DNA of 64,000 bases, from assembly GCA_963402885.1 (NCBI GenBank), contig OY727097.1, forward strand, positions 30,745,401-30,809,400. The letters are read 5' to 3'. The DNA comes from Antedon bifida. Taxonomy: Eukaryota > Echinodermata > Crinoidea > Comatulida > Antedonidae. Shown in pieces: positions 40,545 through 50,545 of the stretch. Position numbers and translations under genes: made by a program. The notes beneath the pieces are model-generated. The model worked only from the letters and a program-made list of their open reading frames with translations. It was not told the origin of the DNA and ran no database searches. Each line of letters begins with the position of its first letter. Position 1 is the first letter of the stretch.

Positions 40545-43500
40545 ATGGGCACAAATGCATTACTAGTAGCTTTATATTTGAGTATTTTATCATTAAATAC
40601 ACACTCTGCACCGGTGACGGATGATTTACCTACTACTACCATCAATACCACCATACCGAAATCAACCACCGCCACTATAAATACAACAGAGACAAATGAT
40701 GAACCAACAACGGCGCTGGAATCAACCACAATATCCCGGATGTCGTTCGAACCATGGACAGGACTGAAGTCTGCCAGAATTTATCACTATTTTACCAGTT
40801 TATTGACGATTTGTACCTTTAACGAGTCTTGCAAAATAGCAACTTCGTATACTAATAGGCCTAATAATAAGTATTTGGTTGTACATGGCGACGGCACAGT
40901 CACCTCAACGACAGACTACGATAATGCATGTAAGTACCGTGTGTCATAATATTCACTAAAATTGTACAATTTGTCACAATTTACAATTTACTTTATAATA
41001 GAATACTTTTTAGACAAAGTATGTATAATTCTTGCAGATACTATAGTACAGTATTAATTTATTTTATTTATTTATTTCAACAATATTTTATGAGAGTGGT
41101 CCATCCAGCATCAGCTGATCATTAGGGACACTCAAACAATACAAACAGTAAATACAAAATAAACTATAAAAACACAAAATTAACAAAGATATAAAAAATA
41201 AATATATATATATATATATAAATATACAGTAGGCCAACAATGAAAGAAGGATAAAAAGAAATAAAATCAGAGAGAGAGAAACAGGTGTTTTTTTCAAAAG
41301 AGATTTAAAGGAGAAGAAATGTTGTCATTCTCGCAAATGTTCTTCTTTCTTTTGTTTAACATAGTACTCGGTCGCATGAATGTGTTTCTGAAGTCTTCAT
41401 TTTCAAATTAGTCTGTTTGTTTTACTTATTTTTAAAATTTAAATTACCCTATAGGTGGTTTATTTAGAATTTCTAACAAGGTTTTAGAAATGTTTCGTTT
41501 TTATCCGCACATTTCTTCGTTTATAAAAAAACGTAATATTCCAATTCCAATAATACTGGAAAAAAAACTGATCTAATATCGTTATTTCAAATCGTCGAGT
41601 AATTTATGACATTATGACAATTGATATCATACTTACAAAGTAAATGATTTTAAAACGAACGAGTCGACTGAAACACTATGAGAAAAATGAGTGTACGGTA
41701 CCTAACCTATTCATAATAACGCCAGAAATGAAGAGAACATATTATAATTACAAAAAAAAAAAGAAAAAAAAAAAGAAAGATACAAAGCAAAACGGAAACA
41801 ATCAAATTGTTAGAAAGTAAAAGATAGTTAATACGACCGTTATGTAAGCTTGGTTCCCATTAGGACGCAACGTAAGGACGTACGCCGCAACGCAAACGAA
41901 TGACCAATCACAAGCGATGGTTAGTGTGAGTCTATTTCGAGTGCAGTTGCAACGGTGTCGCAAAACAGAAAAAGAAATTTATTAGTTATTTTAGAAAACA
42001 ACGTTTTTCTTTTTGAAAAAAATTATAGCACATACTTCGGTATTTCAGGATTCTTCCCCAACTACAGAAAAACATAAAGTACAAGACAGGTTATCAGCAT
42101 GGGGGCTGCATTATCTTTTAAAATTATCTTTTAAAATACAGTCACGCATTCTGTGAATGTTTTGTATTCATCATCTGTTACTGTAACTATTTTCATCAAC
42201 AAGATAATTAGACTTGCTCCAAGTCTGTAGTTTATGACTTTTTTGTGTAACTATGGACGTCCGTTTCCGAAATTGTGTATGATGTTCAAACTCAAGTATT
42301 ATAAGGCCTACGTTTGAACCGTGCAAACATATTTATCTTTTTACCAATAAGTCGAAATTCAGTCTAGAGCATAGACCTGGTATTGGTAATCACGAACAAT
42401 AGATCATTGTTACGTTATACGCACCGAAATTTGACGTATACGCACCGAAATCGACGTAGTGATTTCCTGTGCTATTTCGAGATTTTGGTCTCAAATTCTA
42501 ACCCCTTTAAGTCATTTAGGGTCTTCCACAACACCTGCTCCGAAAAATTAAATCGAATGGAAACTGGAAAGAGTTACTCAACAAGCAAATGTGTGTTTTA
42601 AGGGTGGGCTTTAAAAGTGGTTTATTCCCGTATTTTCGACACATGCCCTCAACCAAACTGGCGGGCAGACAAACTTTGCCTCAGTTCTCATGGTAGACAG
42701 AATGCAACACTTATATAATATTATCTGTCTGCAGTTCACCCATTTATTTGACTCCACATTTTTATAGTGCTGATTTGGGTCAGGGGTTATCGTTCGGTCA
42801 GCCCATCAAATAACTCTTGCGCAATACTTGCACTTATTATTAATAGATGTATGTACAATGTTAGTTCCTAAATAACGGTATATTTTCGGCCCGGTTTGCG
42901 GGGGGATGAACAATCTCAATATGAATCAACTATTTTATTGAAATTTTATATTTGGTGGTATGATATTTTCTCCATTTTGCGAGTGGATCATCTCTGGGGG
43001 GGGGGGGGGGGGGGGGGGGTGATACCGATAACACCTACGTTACTTATAGGTTTTGTTTTATTTTGTTTTTTTTTTCTTTTTTGAAGTATAATTATATTAT
43101 ACATTACTGTATCACTTTATTATACCACATTTATGTTTCCCAGTTTTTAGGTCTAATATTTATTTAATAATGTACTTGTGTCTATTTTTGTTTAGCTTCG
43201 ATATATATGACTACCTACCACACTGCGGTACAATACAGAGATAAAATACATGATTATTATATAGCAGTCAACCAAACAAGTGGCGATATTTATGCAAGGT
43301 CTAGGGTAGGTATAGTGTGTGCGAAATGATGTGGAGGCCCAACATGGGGACAATGTATGAGGAGGCTGAGCATGGATGGGGGGGGGGGGGGAAACAAGGG
43401 ATGGAGGAGAGCCATCAGTTGGGCATGGGATGGCTAAGCACAAGGGGATAAGGGGAGGTCCGGCAGAGGAGAAGGGATTAAAATACGGGATGGACCACAA

Positions 43501-43872
43501 GGTTGATGCTCATATCACACTAGTGTATTTGGTAACCGATTATTTTTTTATCGAAGAAATGAGAATTAAATTTTTTTTAATTTAATGAAACAAATGAGAT
43601 AAGATGCTCTATATCAATCACTCAATATACAATTTTTAAAATATTAATTTTATATTTTTTAATTTTAATAAATGTTACCAAATCTTTAATTTTTTGTTTG
43701 ACAGGGTGCTCGACGAAACACTCTTTGGTCAGAGCGGTTGTATGGGGCTATCTACTCGCCGTACACACGCTATTATATAAGTATACAAAGGAATGGTGAC
43801 GTCATAGGGGTGAACTCGACAGAGCGAGCTTTAAATCCACGCAATTCAAATTTTATGAAATATCGGCCCTAA
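40545..43872 (+). CDS. Divergent FGF-like secreted beta-trefoil protein with Thr-rich stalk
   Basis: Three exons: 40545-40929, 43196-43305 and 43705-43872, giving 220 aa. The frame closes at both introns. Residues 1-22 form a signal peptide (ALLVALYLSILSLNTHSA). Residues 23-62 are a Thr/Ser-rich stretch with NTT sequons, mucin-like. The rest resembles an FGF core: KYLVVHGDGTV corresponds to the FGF FLQIHPDGxV strand, YYIAVNQTSGDIYA to RYLAMxxxGxLYA, RYYISIQRNGDV to WYVALNKxGxx, and the end NFMKYRP to THFLPRP. The introns fall after DYDNA and after IYARSR, the two positions conserved in FGF genes, and the middle exon is 110 bp against a canonical 104. The usual FGF cysteine and most heparin-binding basic residues are not evident. 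Six N-glycosylation sequons are visible. A distant FGF is my best reading; another beta-trefoil cytokine is possible. AATAAA lies at 44257. Confidence 0.7.
41845..41932. mobile_element. 'gcttggttcccac' MITE, truncated copy
   Basis: Only the left end and centre remain (taagcttggttcccattagg ... gaccaatcacaagcgatgg). Confidence 0.65.
42240..42375. repeat. Dispersed repeat (gtatgaaacgcca family)
   Basis: Weak copy with ctcaagtattataaggccta, atatttatctttttaccaa and cagtctagagcatagacc, shared with 59340-59475. Confidence 0.45.
42996..43019 (+). repeat. 24-nt poly-G tract
   Basis: An uninterrupted run of 24 G in the FGF-like first intron, expected to form G-quadruplexes in DNA and in the pre-mRNA. 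A second 12-13-nt G run lies at about 43379-43391 in the next intron. Length may be unreliable for sequencing reasons. Confidence 0.9.
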
Positions 43873-45000
43873 AATTATTCGGTGTATTAAATTGATATCT
43901 GGGATTTGACAGCCACATATATGGTTATGCAGTGGTCACGAGGTTGTCTCTTGACATTAATAAATCGCACGCACTGGTATAGCAGTCATGATTGAGGCGC
44001 GCACAAAAGTCGTAAACTTTTTATCAGTTTTTTAACGCGCGTATGTCAATTTGTGCGTCAGTCTCCTCATCCTGATTTACATGCACAGTTAAGCTTATCA
44101 ATATTTATTTTAAATAGGCCTAATGTAAAGATATTAAGATTCTTCTTTTACTGTTAAAGATGTATTGTTCCCCTGAAAAAATTATGTTTTGAAATGTTTT
44201 TGTTGAATATGCCATTTTAATGTCATATAATAGTTATTCACTTTTTTATAATGCAAAATAAATATAAGAACGGCACCACGGATGTAGTTTTGAGGAAATT
44301 TCCCCCGTGCTTTGAAATAAATTTTGATTAGTTTGTTCGTGGTGGAAGTGGTAATAAGTTTACTAATTTCTGCATGGCTTGTTCCACGGTGTTTTTATCA
44401 TATCATATCCAGGCCATATTTTATAAGTGCCTGCAACTTTTAATTGTATTTTGTAAGACATAAACAGACTGTTAAATTGGTAAAAAGAATAATATCTTTA
44501 GAAATGAATGGTTTTTAGATATCATTGGCAACAAAGGGCGACAATACTTCCTGATCTGTGAAAACAAATGTAATTAATTATAAACAATTTATTCATTTCT
44601 GTACAAATTAATTATATCATTCTCAACATAATCTTTATTCTTTAACTATACTGTATGTTCCTTTATTTTTGAAAGATGTATTTTGTGTGTTTTTTGATAA
44701 ATAAATCATGAAATTTGCAGACATATTTTGATATCGATCTTTAAAAAAATAATAAATAAAAGTGTATAGCATGGTATAAACGTAGATCTCGAGTACACCA
44801 GCTGCGGAGTCAGCCGATACTAAGGATCCGTCAATGACGCCATGTGTTTTGAGAAGAAAACTACTAGAACAGACGAAGTTATTGAATATTAACACGTGTT
44901 TCTTTCGTGCGCTGAGTTGCTACCAGTACCACTGGTACTTGTGGTCCAGATGGTAACCAATGAAAAACGGTTATGGGGAACATGTTTTGGCCACACACAC

Positions 45001-45060
45001 ACACCTGCCATATTTGGGCACATCACACATATTTTGTCAAACTATTTTGATAGTGTAGAT
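45001..45060. mobile_element. Palindromic MITE, fragment
   Basis: Only the right half survives (ccatatttgggcacatcaca ... ttttgatagtgtaga), preceded by a short (ca)n run. Confidence 0.7.
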
Positions 45061-45771
45061 TTTTTAACCTCCTATTGCCATGCTGTAATTTGTTTCTTTT
45101 TTTGAAATATATATTTATATATAATATATATATTTTTCTTTTTTGGCAATAAAAGTTGAAGAGAGAGAAGAGAGCTTTAGTCTCTCTTCATATTCACAAA
45201 ATGTATTATGGGACCAGAATTATAATTTGAAACTGATTATATATGATGATTTTATTTAGCAAGTTAGTTTCGGTTGTATGTAGTTCTTATTTGGATAAAT
45301 TTATTGGGATTTATAAATACACCATTAGTGGAAGAGATATTAATGTGGAGACCATAAATTTATATTATATTATCAGTTTAAGCTTATATTTAATAAAAAA
45401 TTTACTGCAAAAACTACTGAGTAACAAATACCAACCTTGAATGCAATGCATCAATTCCACGTCCGCTGTAGATATTGCTCAGAATATAAACAAGTTTTCC
45501 AATAAAACTGCTCCACAAGGGCCACTAAATTTAATCTATTTTGGTAAAATCTTAAACAGAATAACAACTGGAAATCTATCTATCTGTTTGTCCATGGCTA
45601 ATCCCAAAATATTTAAAAGAAGACATTTTATCAAGTACCTTTAGGGAAATAGACTTTTTATTATTATTTTTTCTATTTTGAAATATTCAACCTTGAAAAA
45701 CACTGCTAAGAGAATCTTTTTGAGTTGTATTTTGCTGTTTTGATTTATATACATTTCCATGCCTTACATTT

Positions 45772-45908
45772 TAATCTCTGTCTACACTATCAAACTACTT
45801 TGAAAAGAAAAGTGCCCAAATATGGTAGTGGTATGATATCATCATGTCCATATATGGGCACATCACATTTTTTCAAACATAAAGTTTGATAGTGTAGACA
45901 GAGATTTA
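45772..45908. mobile_element. Palindromic MITE, copy 6
   Basis: Ends taatctctgtctacactatc and gatagtgtagacagagattta; full length and in the reverse internal orientation relative to the copy at 6605-6746. Confidence 0.82.
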
Positions 45909-47125
45909 CAGTAGTAGTTTATATAAGATTATTATATTTATAAAAATTAATTTATTTTTGGATATCTGACTTATAACTTGGGCAATTGATTATATCTATA
46001 TTAACTACATAATATCCAGTAAGTGTAAACTTTTTTTGTTCTAAAACATCACTTTTTAGCTCATTTTCATTGGCTTCTTTAAACTAAAGTATGAATTGTT
46101 AGTTCTCTTTTTTCAGTTTTATTTAATACATATATTTCTAAATATAAAATAAACCATATGGTATTCTGGTTCAATCTTTTAACTCTGATACATAAAAACA
46201 TATATTTAAGGAAAAGTTAACAATGCTCTTTCTACAAAGAAAACCTTTGTATGGTAATTGTGGTAGTGTTTAGTTTAGTTAGTTTCTGCTAACCTCATTC
46301 TTTGTTAAAACTTCTCTCTATTTGTATCCTACCACCATCTTAAAGTGGCTTTATCTTGTCAAATTGTCCCAACCAGGATTCAATTCCGGCACAATCCATT
46401 GGTCCAGGTTAATAATAAGTATATTTGCGTTATTTACAATAAAACTCATTCTGTCTTCATTTGTACCATAATCTACAACCGCAGTAAGAACAAAATGTAT
46501 TAATATTAAAATGTGTCAAACACGAAAGGCAGAGCAAGGCAGGGCATTCTTTCAGACTGAAAGTATTGTTTTGTGATTCTGTTTTCAATTTATTTTGTTT
46601 ATGTCAAACATTTAAAAAAAATTAAATTGTAAATCTATTGTGTTATACTAATAAATTAAATTTATTACATTGCAATTTAATAGTTTAATTTTAATTGCAC
46701 ACATTTTATAGAAAATATGATTATTTTCAGCTTGAGCTATGTTTCCATTGATTCCATAAAGTATCCAAAATTTGTCGCGATTACATAATTTATCACCCGC
46801 CCACAAAAAAAAAACGTGAGGCGGTTTGGTAATGATGTGGTTACATGGCCTTCAGTCCCTGGATGCTGCATGGGCTGTCTCTTAGCATACATATATTATA
46901 GCTCACTATAATATCTCTATGCAATTTTACATTACCAGAAAGAAACTGGGACTACAAACAGGTCTAAAATGAAGGGGTATTTAGCATCAGATTATACAAT
47001 ATAATAAACTAACTTTTAATTTGCACTTTTGAGGTAATGGACACTCACATGGTCATGGATACTAACCATGTTGACTTTAAACTTAATTTCAAATGATGAG
47101 GTAACGATGTGGTCATGTGACTAAC

Positions 47126-48683
47126 CTTGTTCGCTGCTTCCATTGAGCTTACAAATTGTTTTAATTCTTCTTTGTTCATTTCTACCGAGAATGACTTGCT
47201 TTCGTCGCCCGATTTGGTAATAAATTCTACAGTCACTAACGGTTCTTGAACCGATGATATTTTGTCATTTGACAAAGCTAGCTGTAAACAATAATAAATG
47301 ATAACATCAATTCTACCCCAATTTGGTGTTTTTAAGCTTCCTGTGCCAGACAGGACTAGGACTAAGCCAGGTCTAAAAATTAACATAATATGTTGATTTA
47401 GCATTGAATTATACAAGGTTTATGAATCTTTATTTTAACTAACTTTTAACTTCCAATCAAAGTCTTGAAGATGTGAATGTGATATTGAGGCGACTTCCTC
47501 CAGCAGATGTTTCCGTAGATCCTCCGACCTTACATTGACACAACTTACAAAAGGCTGGATGTAGTCATCCGAAACTCCATCAAAAAGTTGAGAAATCTAT
47601 GGAAACAAAAGATACAATAAGATAAAGATAAGAATTATGTTGAAAATGAAGCAAAATGCACAATACTAATAAATTCTAGTGATGTCATGGTCACATATAT
47701 TTACTACTGAAATTGTTTATCACCATTTTAAAATCAAGACCCTTTTTAATGCACTCTTTCTCCTTTTAAATTGTGCATTTTCCCAGTAAAGATTTGTTAT
47801 GAGATGGCTCAATGCACCAAGTAGTACATCAAATAGTGGAGTTGTGGCTTGGAAGTTATGATACTTGGCTACCAATCCAAGGGTCCTGGGTTCAAGTCCT
47901 GTCATATGTCAGGATTTTTTTTGGGATTTCCACCTTTAAAGGATAGTGAATGAATTCACTTATGATCATCCTTGGCAATTTGTCTAAATATATAAAAACA
48001 AAACAAATGGGTCTATAGCAATTAGAGAACCCTGAATACCTCTTCTTTTGTTAACTGTTTGCGAGACATCCTTTTGACACAGCGTTGGCAAGCATCTACT
48101 ACTTTAAACCATTCTTCCATTGTCCATAATTCACTGTAGTCTTTATACCTTAGTTTGCTTCTACCTATAAATCCATCAATCAACCCATGACAGAACTGAA
48201 AAAAAATTAATACATTTTTCACATTTTTTTTATACCTTGCTGCTGATAAGGAAGACCGTGGCGTGGGCTGCCTTTTTAAAGTTTAATTCAAAATTCCATT
48301 ACAAATAAACAGGGCCCTTTTATGGTTTAGAAACTTTAGATCCTATCCCGTAATTATGCTCTGTTGATTGTTCGTGGTACTAAATTTAAAGAGCTCATTG
48401 ACAAAAAGGCTAGGCCTGTCTTACAACTAGATGTACGCGGTTGTCGTCGATTTATCTGGGGCGCTCAGATCATTTATTGATGAGGCGACAAGCCTGACAA
48501 CCTGGCCTAGAAGAAAATGCATGCAAATAAACGTATAATGCGTTCATATCTACTATAAAAATATACAGAGGACAATTAAATAATAGCCTATTATAAAGAG
48601 TACGCTTATTGTACCTCTTCGACCCTATCTTTCGGACATTTGGAAAGCAAATTTAAATCTTCTTTTGCTACTTCCGAAGCCAT
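47126..48683 (-). CDS. COMMD8, COMM domain-containing protein 8 (last codons not located)
   Basis: Four minus-strand exons: 48615-48683, 48040-48195, 47444-47596 and 47126-47281, each a multiple of three and all phase 0, giving 178 residues. The N-terminal helical domain (SELWTMEEWFKVVD) is followed by the COMM domain: HLQDFDWKLKLALSNDKI, then VEFITKSGDE, then SVEMNKEELKQFVSSMEAANK. The LALSxDKI and EMxxEEL..SLEAANK patterns match human COMMD8. COMMD proteins form the Commander complex with CCDC22, CCDC93 and the Retriever subunits, which recycles endosomal cargo. Human COMMD8 has about six more residues (VVLQLK type) after AANK. Here a good donor, aag/gttagt, follows AANK but no terminal exon could be found. 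Read-through would add about 26 unrelated residues to a stop near 47045. Confidence 0.9.
47836..47920 (+). mobile_element. tRNA-derived SINE fragment
   Basis: gtggcttggaagttatgata (A-box-like) and gggttcaagtcc (B-box-like) spaced as in a tRNA-derived SINE. It lies in a COMMD8 intron. Confidence 0.55.
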
Positions 48684-48689
48684 GTTTCG

Positions 48690-48730
48690 TCTAATATCAC
48701 GTGACAAATCAAAATAGTATCACGTGATAA
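48690..48730 (-). promoter_or_regulatory. Paired CACGTG E-boxes in the COMMD8 promoter
   Basis: Two near-identical sites, atcacgtgac (about 48695-48704) and atcacgtgat (about 48720-48729), lie 25 bp apart starting within 15 bp of the COMMD8 ATG. The consensus atcacgtga is bound in other animals by USF, MiT/TFE and SREBP bHLH factors. Confidence 0.7.
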
Positions 48731-49310
48731 AGAAGAGCAAAGTTTGAGAAAAGTTACTGTACTTTTTGACTTGGTAAGATAAAGGAGTTATTTATTAAAC
48801 CACCTGCCGACGGTGTAATTATTAAAGATGCCAAATGTGAAATATTTTTAATTCATCATTCTATATATCATCATCACATGTTTGTTTGCACTTTTAAAAA
48901 TGTATACTCTGTACTTTTCAAACGGTCTTTAAAAAAAACACCAATTCCTCCTCCATTATGTTTACTGCCACCATCAACTTATATATCCACGTAGAGTACT
49001 TACAATGCATAAAAACAACAGAAATTCAATTAATTATAAACAGCACAGCATTCATACTGTCATACTGTCTTTTATTATACTCTATGAAAAATATTTACAA
49101 TCACTTTGTAGGAATGTTGTTCTTAATTTAAATTCAGGATAACATATCAGTGAAAAACAAACTCGTCATATTGTTAGGTACAGTGGTTACATAATCGCAT
49201 GCAAGTAACAATCAACACAAACTTTATCATTTGTCAAATTCTTCAGCAAAATAAAATAATGATTTCTTCAAGTAAAATTATATTATTAAAGCTCATATGT
49301 ACTATGCCTA

Positions 49311-49490
49311 AAGCTCTGTTTACACTATCAAACTTTAGTTGACAAAAAATGATATATATATGGACATATATGACATCATATCACTACCATTATTTGGGCA
49401 AACATCCCACATTTTTTGCCAAAATAGTTTGATAGTGTAAACAGAGCTTTACACTGTCAAACTAGTTTGATAGTGTAAACAGAGCTTTAC
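49311..49490. mobile_element. Palindromic MITE, copy 7, with an adjacent minimal copy
   Basis: A full copy at 49311-49449 (aagctctgtttacactatca ... tgatagtgtaaacagagctt, TA-flanked) is followed directly by a 40-bp palindromic remnant (49451-49490) consisting of just a terminus core and its reverse complement. Confidence 0.82.
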
Positions 49491-50018
49491 ATTTGTACAT
49501 CATACTGTAGGTACGAGATATCAGAGTTATACTGAATTACACTTCATACTTTGATTTGTCCTGTAAGTTTGAATTATGATGTAAACAAAAAATGAAAACT
49601 TTCATCCATCAATTGCAGAAACCAGATAAACATATGTAAAGTAGGTTTTAAGTTTATAAACCTACATGTATTTTTAAAAACTTTTAAAGCAAATAAAAGT
49701 GTACTATACTACGTATCTATACAGTAGTTTTTAGATAGAGTATTTTTGTAGTCAGAAACTTGTAACTAAACTTATATAAAAAAAAAAAAATTGCAAACTA
49801 TTTTGATTGGTTAAGAGCTTGTACTTAATTAAAAAGCATATTAGATCATTTCATGTTTCAATGCGTTAACTACATAGTACTTTGTTTGTTTACTGTACAG
49901 GTCAGATTTGATCATCTTCTCCAATGGAACGGAAATAACCGTACAAAGCTGCTAAATATAGTTGTCATATACGCAATATACAAAGCTATTCATTATTTGA
50001 TCTCCAGTCCAATGCCTC

Positions 50019-50142
50019 CTGTATTCACCAATCACACTTAAGTGAGATATTTCCCTTAAATTGTATTACTATTCACTTAAATAGATTTGTTTAATTCTGA
50101 GGGTGTTTCCCTTAGTCTAAGTGTGAATGGCGAATATGGCCA
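50019..50142. mobile_element. MITE with ggcc..attcacc termini (copy 2)
   Basis: Shares gtattcaccaa, agtgagatatttcccttaaa and cttag.ctaagtgtgaatgg with the copy at 881-1042. Confidence 0.7.
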
Positions 50143-50410
50143 CAGGACCCCTCCTTTGCTATTCAGGGGACACATGGTGTGTGGTCTTTAAGTGTCCCTT
50201 AATAGAGGTTCACCAATCACTCTCTTTTTTAACCAGTTCACAACTTTTAAATGACTAAACAACCCTGTGAAGTTCCTAAAAAAGGCATATTATGCTAATT
50301 AAAACACATCTGATCTAATCATAAGTTTTGTAAAACCATTTTGTCAACCTCTTAATTGGAATGGACATGGCCAACAATTATATTTCAAAATATTTTTACA
50401 GTATAGTACT

Positions 50411-50527
50411 TTTTAATAAGTGGTGTATGATTCAATAAATTATAAAATGAAGTTACAGTAATTATTTTTTTAATAAGTGGTGTATGATTCAATAAATTAT
50501 AAAATGAAGGTACTGAAATTATTTTTT
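50411..50527. repeat. 58-bp tandem duplication in the SREBP 3' UTR
   Basis: Two copies of a unit starting taataagtggtgtatgattc, just downstream of the SREBP stop codon. Confidence 0.85.
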
Positions 50528-50545
50528 TTGGGAGATATAAAAATG

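Larger units (their letters stand above)
40930..43195. other. First intron of the FGF-like gene
   Basis: Contains a (ta)n tract near 41205-41220, a poly-A/purine stretch near 41750-41780, a truncated 'gcttggttcccac' MITE (41845-41932), a dispersed repeat (about 42240-42370) and a 24-nt poly-G tract at 42996-43019. No further exon was recognised. Confidence 0.6.
43873..47125. other. Intergenic between the FGF-like gene and COMMD8
   Basis: FGF-like 3' UTR with AATAAA at 44257-44262, a MITE fragment (45001-45060), a full MITE (45772-45908) and otherwise AT-rich sequence. The missing COMMD8 terminal exon may lie in 44.0-47.1 kb, but I could not identify it. Confidence 0.55.
48731..50545. other. 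Intergenic between COMMD8 5' end and SREBP 3' end
   Basis: MITE copies at 49311-49490 and 50019-50142 and a tandem duplication at 50411-50527, the last in the SREBP 3' UTR. No gene recognised. Confidence 0.55.
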
